Source of the DNA: Holacanthus passer
Taxonomy: Eukaryota > Chordata > Actinopteri > Pomacanthidae
Length of the DNA: 64,000 nucleotides
Direction of reading: 5' to 3'
Assembly (NCBI GenBank): GCA_025331565.1
Contig: JAFREQ010000040.1
Coordinates: 451,501 to 515,500, forward strand
Shown: in pieces, positions 46,405 through 59,144 of the stretch
Layout: each line of letters opens with the position of its first letter
Numbering within the stretch: position 1 is the first letter of the stretch
Made by a program: the position numbers and the translations under genes
The notes under the pieces: model-generated
Databases searched by the model: none
Told to the model about the DNA's origin: nothing
The model's input: only the letters and a program-made list of their open reading frames with translations

Positions 46405-48479
46405 GATGCTGTAGCGCTGGGTGATTGATCTGTCTAATCCTTGTTTAAGTTCCTCTTAAGGAAACTTCATTACTCTCAGCCCCCTGTGGAGAGAGCGGTT
46501 TTCACGGGGCTGATGGGAGAGCGCGCACATTGCACAGAGATAAAACAAACACACACACACGCACACACACAGTCCAACATCTGAGCGCAGATACCTCTTC
46601 TGAATCTTCCTGTGTATGAAGGCTCTTCCATCTTGTCTCTCATACCGTCGTGCGCTTCGTGGTCGGTTGGCCTGTTTGCTAAGTAGCATGTGCTCCACCC
46701 ATCTGTGGATGTGATGAATGAGGGGAGAACTTGATATAATGGAATTTGAATCCTCTAATCGATAGTTTCTCCCCTCCAGTGACAAATAGACAGCCCCTCT
46801 GCCCAAATTACATGGACTCTCATCTATTGCCTCCCGTTGATACGATCCAATAACATTCCATTACGCCGGACTGCTATTCCGTAAAATTGAGAGTCCTTTC
46901 ATGGAATTATAAATTCCTGCAAAACAAATGAGTTTTTTTTTTCTGAGCGAGAACAGATGGGAACGTTCAACTTGAGGAATGTTTAACTTGCAACCATTTG
47001 AAGCTGCTTTAAACCGGCCTTATGTAACGTGTTTCATGTTCAGAGCCATAATTTTAGCAGTGTAGAAAGTCATTTTACCGTCGAGTGTGTCGCTCTGAAC
47101 GGCTCAGTCTGTGATCGACGTGTTAACGTGCCAGTGATTATACATATTACTGTGTCAAAGCGCTTTTTGTGCCAGTGTCAGTGAGCTTTTTCACATATGA
47201 GTAAAAAATTCTCTGCGTATTCTGGCACCAGCAATAGGTTTCAGTCTGGTTTTCTTTTGCAAGCAGCGACCACGACTGGCACAGTTCAGTAGCACTTCCT
47301 GCCTCACTGACGTCCACCATTTTGTCAGATTTGTGACCAAGCAAATACTTAATGTACTTTTGCACACTCAAGGTTTTCTATGGCCACTCCCATTTCCCTG
47401 TGGAACCTGTTTTTAGCAGTAGAACCAGTGGCCAGATCACAGAAAATAAAATCCAAGTTGTAATAAACCGCAGTTTCCTGTAAGACAATTTGAGACCTTT
47501 TATCCAAAGTGATCTAGATGAAACCGCATAAATTGAAAATCTGTTGAAAATCTGAAACAAATGTCATGTTTCACAACCGAACAGTAGATATTTGTAAAAT
47601 TCAGTGTGTGTTAAAAAGGTCAGCACTAACACTGCAGTTTCTGTCCTCTCTGTGAGTCAGCAGGTCCAAATGCTCCAGCCAAAAAAAGACCTGCAAATTG
47701 CTACTCAGATTACTTCTGTACTTCATGTTTTGCATCACATGATGTGTGTTTTTGACTTTTAACAGACGATTGACTGTAACAGAGTGTGTCTGTCTGAGCT
47801 GGAGTTCACGTCAGATTTCTGCTTGAAGATGACAAACACCACAGACTGCACGGTAAGTACACACAAATACACACTACCCACTCACACACTGACATGTCCA
47901 TAATGCAGATGATTGTAGAGTTTGTAAAGTTGATAAAGTTTGAGTTTTGCCTCAAAATGATCTTAACATGAAATGACTTTATCTGATAGCATTAAGTGTC
48001 TCTGCAGTAATTGAGAACTGGCCTTGTGACACTAGGGCTTAATTGTGTGAATGAGAAATATTAGACCAACGTGTCAAACATTATGTTGCTGAAATCTCAA
48101 ATGCATAAAAAATGCATTTTGAAGAAAAACTCATTAGTTTTGCTAATACATACAAGATAAATATATCTTCTCACAGAGTTTCCTTGGTTCTTTTAAACAT
48201 TAAGGTCTAGACAAAAAAAAGTTTGCACATCCACTGTTACCACCTGTCATTTATCAGAGATGTCGTGTCAAAGAATGAGGCAGAACAAACAGCAGAGACA
48301 TCAGTCAGCTCCTGTTGATGGATCATGTTTCTGTATTTAAGAGGATGTTTGTCTGTCAGTTGGATATTTAATAGAGTTTCAAATGGAATCAGAGCAGTGA
48401 GGCTAATGTGACTTTAAATTACATGTCATACGACATAGTGAATGTTCGCAGCCTGCTTGCCATGTCATTCTGTCCAATG

Positions 48480-48531
<52 letters not shown>

Positions 48532-51500
48532 CCCACACAACCCACATCTCACACTGGAACCTTAAAGAGACGCAATGTTCGCTTTGGCCTTGTCCACTTG
48601 TACATACTTGTCTCATATGTCTATGTACTATAAATTGAATAATAAGTTTTCAGACGAAAGTAGCTGTAACACTCACACTGTGTTTACTCACAGACAGTTT
48701 TTGACCTCAAGGCTCAAATCTTTTAACTTTGTAGGAGCACACTCGTGAGAAAAAAGAATAGCTCTCTTCTGGATTTATCTACTTTCCTGTGTGCCTTTGA
48801 GCAAGAAACCTAAAGCTCCTGTAAAAGAATTTTGCTGTTTCACTTTGGTGGTAAGTGGTAGATTTTTTTTGATTGATTGTCTTGTTTTGGTCAAATTTTT
48901 TGGCTGCGACTGATCCTTCAAAATACTTAGAGATGCTTCATCTCGCTGTGTGACATGTAGATCTGTGTTTTTAGATCTGGGTGCAGTTGTTCTGTAGCTC
49001 TGTTGGAGGAACTGAAACCCCTGGAAAAACTAAGTACACATTGGGTCTCCGGAGCTATGTGGACCAACAAGAACTGTAAAGTTCACCTTGGCCTACTTAG
49101 TGTTCATCCTACAGGATTGTGGTCCTGCTGAATGTGAAGACAACATGTACGTGCTATCATCAGATTTGAAAAAAAAAAATGGATCAGTTTGCACTCACAT
49201 TGATCATTTGTGTGCACAGATTAACAGAACACAGTGTTAAAACAATATCAACAACACTTAAATATATGTTTGAAGGATTTCAAAGACTATTCAATCCCTG
49301 TTAATCAGCAAAACACCCACTATATTCATGTATCTCTGTCCAAAATCCAAACCATTTGTTTTAATTACTTATAAAAAAAACACAGTTAATGAAACCCTTT
49401 TTAATGAAAGACAAAAACACTGAGTCCTATGTGAGACGTCACATGACTCGTCTGAAACCTGGCTCAACCTTTGAGTTGTGGCGTGAGCGTCAGCGCGACC
49501 AATGAACGCAACACAAAATGGAAGTGTGTGTCCTCAGTGAGGGTCAGCTACGGGCACCAAAGCATGGAGAATGGTTTATGAGTCTATTTGGTGAGAAGCT
49601 GGCAGCCACCATCAACCCCCCCCCCAGCCATCTCCACCCACTTCCCCTCAACTTCCTCCGGTGTCTGAGCTACATTTCTCTCCCTGTGGTTCCAACAGCG
49701 ACCTGGCGACGATGGCGCAGCCTCGCCGCTGCAGGCTCTGACTCTCCGCTCTGTGAGGAGTGGTCTGTCTGTGAAAAAGCTCATTGTGTTGGAGCAGCTT
49801 TGTGTTGTGCTGCAGCGTTACTGCACTGTCTGGTGTATTGGTTTAATGGATAATCAATAGGTGGTTATTATCTGGCCTGTGCTCCCTGGGTAAGGCTGAG
49901 GAATTTAATGGGATTTGTAAACATCCTCTCATTTTTCCTGTCTTTTCTGCTCTGTAATTGAAAACATCCAGTTTCTATTTCTAGGATGGAAGTCCAGTCA
50001 TGTTAGGGGTCTGCTGCTGTATAACAGAAGATCATACGGAGCGGAGGTGTCATTTTCCAGTTTTCTATTTTTTTGTTAGGTTTTTAGGTGCACAAATACT
50101 TTCCCCTGCTTCCTCTCTGCTATTTCACGCATCTGATCATCCTCATCCTGATATGCAAGAGCATGCATATGTGTTTGTATCTCGTGTGCATTTATTATTT
50201 AGTCATGCGATCAGACTCGATTCATCCGGGTGTTTCTGGCTTTTATGATACAAGCATTCTTTGTATTCCTGTACCCATTGTAGCCGCTCGCCTCCTGCAT
50301 CCAGGCTGCTTGTCCCAGGATTTACAGATGGATTATTGACCTGCAGGAGTCGGGTGATGTTACCATAAAGATACTGATCTGTAGTCAGTGTTGGCTGCAG
50401 CTCCTCAGTAGTAGTTAAGGTTAGGATGTGTGAAGGGTAAACCGCTCCTGGACCAGTGCTCGGGGATCGGTGAGGGAGAGCTGCCGCGCCTCCTGTCCTG
50501 TGATGGAGCGCCTGCTTTTGTTCTCCTGTCGACAGTCCATTCATCAGCTCAGCCTGCCTAACCTTGCATTAAATGAACAGCACAACCCCTGCGTCTGCGC
50601 CGTTCACGCACAAGACAAATCCTCTCACTCTTTGCCTTTTTTTTTTTTTTTTTTTATCACTCCTTTCCTCGCCTCCCTTTTACATCTCACATGCTCTGCA
50701 CCATGTAGACATCGTGTCTGCCTTTGCAAACCTTGAAGCCACATTCAGGAAATATACCTGCTGAAAGTTTCATTAAAACTTGGATCAGAAAATCTCTCAG
50801 GGCATCTATTCCCTTCTTCTTTAGCCCCATATCTCCATGATCCATTTACCTGAACTGTAGAACAGGTAGCAAAAATGCCTCACTCCCTCCTTTAAGGCTG
50901 GAAATGATGTATGCTGATGGTGTTTGAGGAGAGAATAAGGTTCAGTCTGTAATTAATTTTAACACTGCTGTCTCAGTGCTGCTGATGTAGCTACTGTAGT
51001 GCTACAGAGGAAAATGTCTGTGCAATCCATCTCTAACCTGCTTTCCATCAAATTTAAATTGTGTGGGGGGGAAATGGCCTTCTGAACCGACAGGGCAGGC
51101 ACTCGTCAACTTCAAGGACGACTTTCAGCGCATTAAGAATTCGTTAATGGAAAAATCCACTCTTTAACTCACAACAGTCTTTCAGCACATAGCGTTCAGA
51201 GTTGGGGGATCAGCTGACTGTCAACATGTTTCCTGTTGACTGTCAACAAATGTTCAACAAAATGAATCATGTCAACATCCTAGAAGTTAAAGGAGAAGTG
51301 TGCTGATTTTACTGATCAAAGCCAGCTTGGTATACGACATGCACTTTTATTTGCTTGATTTTATATAATGATGGTGTAGATTTGTTTTGTCTTTTTTTCC
51401 CCTTTGTGACCAATATGGTGTTTTCCCGAATTTATCCTCTGGGGGATCAACGAAGAATTATCTTATCTTAAAGAACGATCTTGTCTTATTAATACTCAAG

Positions 51501-54500
51501 AATTTCCCTCTTAGTTGTGTGTTTCAAAAAAGTTGGGACTTTCAAGAACACTTAGCAAGCGTCACAGATGCAAGAAGAAGTTAGCCATACCATCGCCACT
51601 AACACACCTCCATACCATCACAGATGCTGGCTTTTGATTTGTGCTGGTAACAATCTGGACGGTCCTTTTGACCACAGCACACTTTTCCACTTTGTGTCAG
51701 TCCGTCTCAGATGAGCTCGGGCCTCCAAACAGGTGTTTTTGGATCAGTCCACAACTTTCACAGTCTTTGTTGCTCCAACTTGTTTGAAACATGTTGCTGC
51801 CATCAAATTCAGAATAAGCAGATATTTACAAAAATCAGTGAAGCTGATGAGGTCAAACATTAAATGTATTGTTTTATTTATGTTTTACACAGTGTCCCAA
51901 CTTTTTTGGAATCAGGTTGTATATGTTAACACCACACATGCTAACGATTCAGTTTTTTTATTCTGTTAACTTACCTGAACAAAGCTGAGCGACACAGTTA
52001 ACCTCAGTCAGTTCTGCACAGCGTGAATCTGGACTCTCTTTAACTGTTACGGTGCAGTTTGTCTGAGAGGCATCATGAGTTTGGAACACGGACTGGAGGT
52101 GAGCGGCTGCCGAGGCTGATTCGTGCTCCACATCAGTGGAGTGGCAGCAGTCGAGTCGGGTGGAGAGGCTGAGAGCAGAGATGTGGGGAGGTGGAGGAGG
52201 GGGAATTCACACCAACCCGTCCGCGAGGTGGTCGTGCTTGAAGCCTCCACGCCTGGATAAACCCCATCAAAAGCGCATTAGCCCTCTTCTCCCGCCCCCT
52301 CCCTGCCTCCCCCTCAGTGCCCCTCCCTTTCCCTCCCCTTAGCCCCCCCCTTCCCTGCGTCCCCCCACCGTTGTATAATAGTATCTGGCCGGGCCACGCG
52401 GCTCACTGACACACAGCCGGGCGAAAGGGGAGCGATGATGAATTGCTCCCTGTTGGTGTTATCCATGATGATAATTATTAATTTTCCCCCCGCTCTTCCC
52501 AGAGAATGGGGGCCGGAGAGCTGCAGTGTTGCGGAGCCTCCTCCGTGGGCCGTCAGGGAGCCCACTATCATCACTTATCACAGACAGAGCCGGGGCCCAA
52601 GGCTAAATGCTGATGAAAATGAAAAGCGCTCATTCTGATTTGTCCTGTTTTTGTTGTGCGGCTGTGCGCATGTGCCACTGCGTTTTAAATCCACCCTTTG
52701 TTTTCCTGGTCCATTTTTTTCCCCCCTCCCTGTCACATAGACCGGGATACAGCCGCTGAAATCAGGGATTACAAAAGTTCTCAGATACAATATAATAAGG
52801 AACATAAATTAGATATTAAATGTTAATATTTTTGATATATTTATCTTTTAAATCTATGTACAGCACTTTGATTGAAAACACTTTATAAGTTAATTTTATT
52901 GTTAATTTTATTGTTGTGTTTCTTGTAGTGCAAAAATGAGAAGTTTCCGAGAGTCTGCATCTCTTTAGAGTTTTAGTGTCTTTTAGCTCTTTGTTTTGTT
53001 TTGTTCATTTTCTGCACGCTCACCACACAACCTCTGCTAAGCCACTTTACACTTCCTGTAACACCAGACAACTGACAAAGTTAGCAAATGGCTGGCTCAT
53101 TTTGCGAACATGGCAGCCATAAAAACTTTTTTAAGCTGTGTTGAGGATCTGTCAGATTGATATTTATCTTCCCTCTAGTGGCCAAAAATAATTTAATGCT
53201 GCTTTAAGGATATTTAGCATCCGTCCCTGCAGAAATTATTACTGTTTTTGAATCAAGAACAAAACACAGCAGACAGACCTTTTTTAAAGGTGTTTTACAA
53301 GTTATCAAGTGGCGATAACTTCAGACGAACATAAAGAGAAACTTTTGCTGTTGAATAACAGTTTTGTCCCCATCTGGAAGTTTGAGTCTTGCTGTACCGT
53401 TTTATTGGGCGTCATAAAAGAAATCATTAAGTCCATTCAAAGGGCCCCAAGAAGTTTGATAAACTCTCTTCCTTCAGTCCAGTTTTAATCAGGAAGCTTT
53501 AAAAGCCTGTGATCAGCTGGCCTTGGTACAGTCCATATCAGATGTGAGTCATCAAGGTCTTTATTGCTTATCTCAACTCTCTCACATCTCTTGTGTTTTA
53601 TGCATGAGGCAGCTACATTCCTCTCTTTTCTTTCGAATGCGATTTTTAATGGGGCAGCGAGGAGCCGAGCTCCTCAACTGGTTTTGTGTTTGCAAGTTTT
53701 CACTCTGTGGCCTAAACTTTAATTGCCCGTCCTCGCCGCGGTGTGAAAGTTGCACGACGCTGAAGTGACAATCAATCTCGCTTACGAGGCGTTGTCATCG
53801 GCGAGGCGCGATGAGGATGATCTCTGCCTCTCCGGCTGAGAGAGGTGAATCCGCTCTGCCTGACGAGTAATTACGGCTAATTTCCTAATTACCTCAGCAC
53901 CGAGCGTCTCTGTCGCGTTCATTAAAAGCCATAATTGCATTGGGTTGACATGCTCCTTTATCCACTTTGGGCTCTTTTCTGGCGGTTTAGCTGTGAGCTA
54001 GTGGTGCCGCCCCTGCCTGTCTGAGTCGATAAAGGTTGATTGAAGCCTCGGCGCGGGGAGTGCGTTGAACGCAGCTCCTGACGGCATCATGATTATCAAG
54101 TCTGCATGTGTGTATCTTTATGTGTTTACTGTATGTAGATGCATCATGAGGAAAACATCTCTCTAAGCCAGTTTTTGCCTGCAAAAATTAAATACAATCT
54201 TTTATGGAAGCTGTGAACAGATGGTGCAGTATTTTGCTTCTCCAAGTGATACAAACCCATAAAAAAAAACCCTGTAAAAAGAAACTTCTACACCAGCTTC
54301 TACATTATGTTACAGCCTCTCTCTCTCTCCTGCTTCCCCCCTTTCAGCTTCCTCTACGTCTTCCTTCTGTCCGTTTTCCCGTCTTCACCTCTCTCTTTCC
54401 TCCTCTGTCCTTCTGTTTTCCACTTTCCCTCTCTTGCATTGATTCAGCTCTTCTTTGTCTCACAGAGCTGGCCTCCAAGTTGTCAGCTGCGTCAGGATTA

Positions 54501-57500
54501 AAAGCTATTAGTTCTGCATCATTGCCACTACAAGTGCGGGCCTGAGATTGATAGAGTGCCTCTCTTCCTCCAGCGGGGGGAGAAGTGGGAGGAAAACAAG
54601 CCCGGGGGGGTGGTTTTTACCTCACATATCTAACGGTCACCTACTGTGGCCCTGGACTTTCCCTCAGTTTGTTTTAGATGTGTGAATTGGTTTTCACTCA
54701 GTTGTATTTATAGCTGTGTATAGCCTCACCAGGCGGACGGCATATTTTAAAAGAAAAACTACAAATCCATGGAGGCTTTTAGTGAACAGAAAATCCAGAA
54801 GCCTGTCATTTCTGGTCACATGTTAGACCTGAAGAAGCTTTGGACTGGCTGGTTTCTTCTTTATTCTGGAAGTCTTATCAACATAATAATGGACTCCCCG
54901 AGAGAAAGGATATGTCACTTGTCTAATTTCCTTTCCCTTGGTGGACATTATTCAGATGAACACACACTCATATCCAGTTGGATCAAAACAACATTAGTGT
55001 TTATTTTCCTTAAATGATTCCTTCTCTCAGCTGAATGTTTTCACTTTGATGTCACCAAAAAAAGCCACCTTTGCTAATTTCATATACCGAGCTGGATTTT
55101 TTTTTTTTTATTGTCAGCAAAATTGCCTCAATGTTGTCGACGGCTGCCTCATAATTTATTTCTTTTGTCCAGTGACAAGCCTCCCAGATGAGGTGAGAGG
55201 GAGCACATGGGAGCTGCTGTTGACTCAGCCGAAACGAGGAATCAAGTTGGTTTTGAGAGGAAGGAGGGTTGAAGGAAATGCAGTTCTCACATGAGTCATA
55301 TCGATGCCACACTGTATCTGTAACAGGGGGGTCAGTACAGTGCTCCAGACACACACACACACACACACACACACAACAATGACATGGTAAGCATGGCAAG
55401 CAAAATAATCTGAATTCTTATACCTCCTTTAAGGTTCCACTATAAAGAACTGTAAAGGTAACTGTAAATATTTGAACAGTAAATTTTGTTCCCAGTTTGT
55501 TTTTACTGCCTTTTTCCTGAACACAGCAGCTCATTCAGCTTATTTTGCTCATTAAAACCCTGAGACTTGTTCTGCCTCCTGCCTCTGTCTCAGCTCTGCC
55601 TGTCAGAGTTGCAGCGTAGTCAAACAAATCCAGGGGTTTATTGTACTGTCACATTCTAACACGCCCCTCATATTTCATTGCAGGCAATTGTCGGCTACTT
55701 TGACATTTTCTTTGACAAAGGCTGCAGCAACAAGGTAAACAGCAGCGGCAACAGCCAAGCCATTTAACGGAAACTCAATTATGTTCACGCTTTAGCGTGT
55801 TCCTCCTCCCTGAGGCGTTCGCTGGCAATCGACGGGCGTCCTAGCCGACTGCTGATATAAGCACTTACCCAGCAGAGCCGGCCAGTTGGAACAGCCGATG
55901 CCAAGCTCTGTGAGCAACACAGACATGCCTCCTGATTGCACTTCCTATTGTACCTGAGACTCAGACTGCATGCTATGGATGGTCCAGTAAATTTCCATCT
56001 CTGGGAGCCAAGGCTGGAACAATGTAACATGGGATTATCTGTTTGCTTCACAAATACAGTGCACTTTCATTTGTAATACAGACTAAGATATGAATTCTAA
56101 TGAGAGTGGATTGACTGTAACAGAAACCATGAAATAGAAGATTGATTCCAAGCTTTTGTGCCCCTTTATTTTAATCTTTAAACTTTATTTTTATTTTAAT
56201 AAGCAAGACTCCTTCGGGACCTCCAGTAGGTTTTCCTCAACTTTTAAATTACCTTGCTGTTTTCATGCATTAACTGACATTAAACAACAAGAATTTTACA
56301 TCATCATCATGTTTTAACTTTTTTTTTAAACCAGTGAATTGTTTTAAACATGCTTTATATTCTCAAGCATTGAAATGTTTTTTTTCTGTTTTTGCAAAAT
56401 GATGCCTTTGCTGTTTTTTCATTTCCTGTATTATCTCTGCAGGTGATGTTCTCCACGGGTCCTCAGGTCACAAAGACGCACTGGAAACAGACGGTCTTCC
56501 TACTGGAAAAGCCTTTCTCTGTCCAAGCAGGTCAGTAAACCCCACAGCCCGCCACTAGTCAACACTGTAGTTCTGTATTTACGTGAACAGTAGGATTTTG
56601 TATAAACTTGAGTTTACATGTGTGGCTTCATTTAGGTTTGTATGTGTTTGCTTATTTCCATGATTTTATTTCCCTCTCGTGGACCTCGGCGGAGCGTCGT
56701 AGCGAGCTGCGGCAGGTAATCTGTCTGCAGTGGAGATGTAGTCAGGCTGGTTGACACCCGTTATCTGTCACCCACAGAGACAGTGAGGGATCAAAACAAA
56801 TCACATTCAGCCATCTGAGACAGCATGTAAAACTTCATCTGATAGCTGGTTTCAGGCCTCTGAATCATGACACGTTACAAGAAGAGCGCTTTGTGACTGA
56901 CCGGTGAAATATTTATAGAGTCACTGTATCAGCAGATTAAAGTTTTATTAACTGGTGTAGCTGAGGAGAAGCTGTGTGGATGTTCCCTGAAATAAGTTTC
57001 TGCAGGTTCAAACTCCAGTAAACATGACTGATCTTGTGTCGCTTTTTGTGTTAGTGTTGTTGGTCTGTAGTAAAAATGTAATTGAACGGACATGAACACG
57101 GTAACAGACAGCAGTGGAGTTACCAACTGCACAGGTACGACCCAAAAAATCCAATGACCTTAACAGACTACAACTTAAACACTTTCACCACATTCCTGCA
57201 CACAAATTGATTTAGTAACTATATCAGCTTGAAAAATAATACAGATTAAAGTTGTGAAGAATCTCTCACAGTTAATCAGAAGTATTACGAGCTGTTTTTT
57301 TGTGCAAGGTTGCCAAAATGTATCCTGATGCATCAGCTGCACATGTTGAACATATATGCAGACACCGAAGGCTGTATGTACAGAGTCACATGTACATCCA
57401 TGTCCAGGCCCATTGTGGTGTACATCAGGGCTCTTAACACTTTACTGTCACACTACACACTGTTATAAGAGTGCCAACAGCCACCAAACTCCCTTAGTCT

Positions 57501-59105
57501 GCTCTGAAGCTGTGGCGTATAGGAACATTCAAATGTCGACAAACATTTAAATATCACTCTAACCACAAAATCTTGCACTGATATTGACACACTTCTTTAG
57601 ATTGATACGACTGTTTAAATGACACTACTCAGTCTTTTCATCTTGTGCTACTGTTACGCTCATTTTTAGCATTTACCATTGTCGTGCACAGTCCCGCTTT
57701 AATGTGACGGCCAAGAAGCATAAGAAACTTTGAGATTTCAGGATTTCTACATCTGTTCGGCCATGGTGTTGCTACTCGTACTCACAACCCAGTTCTTCTT
57801 CTTCTTTATTTCAAAGGAAATGGAAACACAAATGTTCTACATAAATCTTCATGTGTGCCAGGGCATCTCTGCCAGGAAGGCTTGTGGTTCAGATCAGTAA
57901 ATGTTACAGCTTTATTTAAATACAGGACAAATTGTTATTGGTTCTGGTGTTGGCAAAAATATATAATCATTACCTTTCAGTGTTCCCTATGTGCTCAGTC
58001 ATTGTAAATGTTGTGTGAATGATCCTGTGTTTATTACTGCTTTAAGCTCTGGTCCTCTGTTCGCTTTATCATAATGGGAATCGCTGGATGTGTCGGCTGA
58101 TGCGGGGATGGATGAGCCTCGGGGGCCGGCTGTCCACTCGCTGACCAGATATTAGATGGAGTCTACTGTAATAAATGACCTGCGGAGGGAAGGAGGCGTT
58201 AGATGTCAGGCGGCCCTTAGCCACGCTCGGGCCTCGCCGGCGCCAGCCAGGACGATAAGAACGTCAAAACGTCTGATGCTGCTCAAACGCTATCGCGCTC
58301 CGCTGGGTCAGATAAACGCTGGATCTGAGAGCTGAGGACGACAGTATGCTAACACAGTGCAGAAGTGGGAAACCGCAGAGCGAAACAGAGGCGGATTTCG
58401 TTTGACTATCTGGTGAAGAATGTCGGCCTCTGTTCCCCATTTCACCTTGTTCACACCTGTGTGTGTTTGTGTTTCTGTGTACAGACGAGTGGCCAATTAA
58501 AGAGCCAGAAGAAATGAGCAGGTCACGAGGAGGCACTAGATGATTTGATGAAAGTTACGAGTTAACCAAGACACACACACACACGGGTAAACACAAACGC
58601 ACATGTTCACAGCCTGAGCTCAGAACCAGCCTGTTTCGACGTCGCTGATTGTAGCTGAATCTGACGTAAAGGCTGTAAAGATCAGTCTTGATATGTGTGT
58701 GTGTGTGTGCGTGCGCGCTTTATACGTAAACTGAGCAGAGATGGAGGAGGAAAAGTTTAAAGGAAGAACAAAATGCAGGCGGGAGTGTGTGAGTGAGCGA
58801 GTGAACGGCAGGTTATTGATGTGCTCGCTCCACCCCGGCAGCCTGACAGTCCCCAGCCTCCTCCAGGGGCCGTAAACCAGAAATTGAGTTTTTAACAGCA
58901 TTCACCAGCTTCCTGCTAGACTCCTTTCGTGTACTTTACAGCACACATACACACACACACACACTCAGACACTGCTGCTTTACACACACTCAAATTCACA
59001 AGAGTAGTTGCATACTTCTATACTAAACTCCCCTCTGGCTTTAAGAGAAAACTTCCTAAAGTCACCTTGAAGATGACAAAACTTACACTCTCCTACACAC
59101 ACACA

Positions 59106-59144
<39 letters not shown>

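Larger units (their letters stand above)
45338..47765. other. PRMT3 intron 12
   Basis: A 2,428-base intron with a (TG)n tract at 46356-46403, a facing (AC)n tract at 46548-46572, and a complex block at about 46580-46920. Confidence 0.8.
47853..55683. other. PRMT3 intron 13 (7.8 kb)
   Basis: Contains a (CA)n tract (48481-48531), a T run (50637-50655), a decayed mariner-like copy (about 51515-51922) next to a diverged GATAA-tail repeat, complex islands at about 52380-52640 and 53750-54110, and a further (AC)n tract near the end. Confidence 0.8.

Noticed and set aside
48408..48638. Open frames rich in Thr-His or Val-Cys repeats on both strands (also at 26102-26433, 40211-40585 and 59107-59439)
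   Set aside because: These are translations of CA/TG microsatellites.
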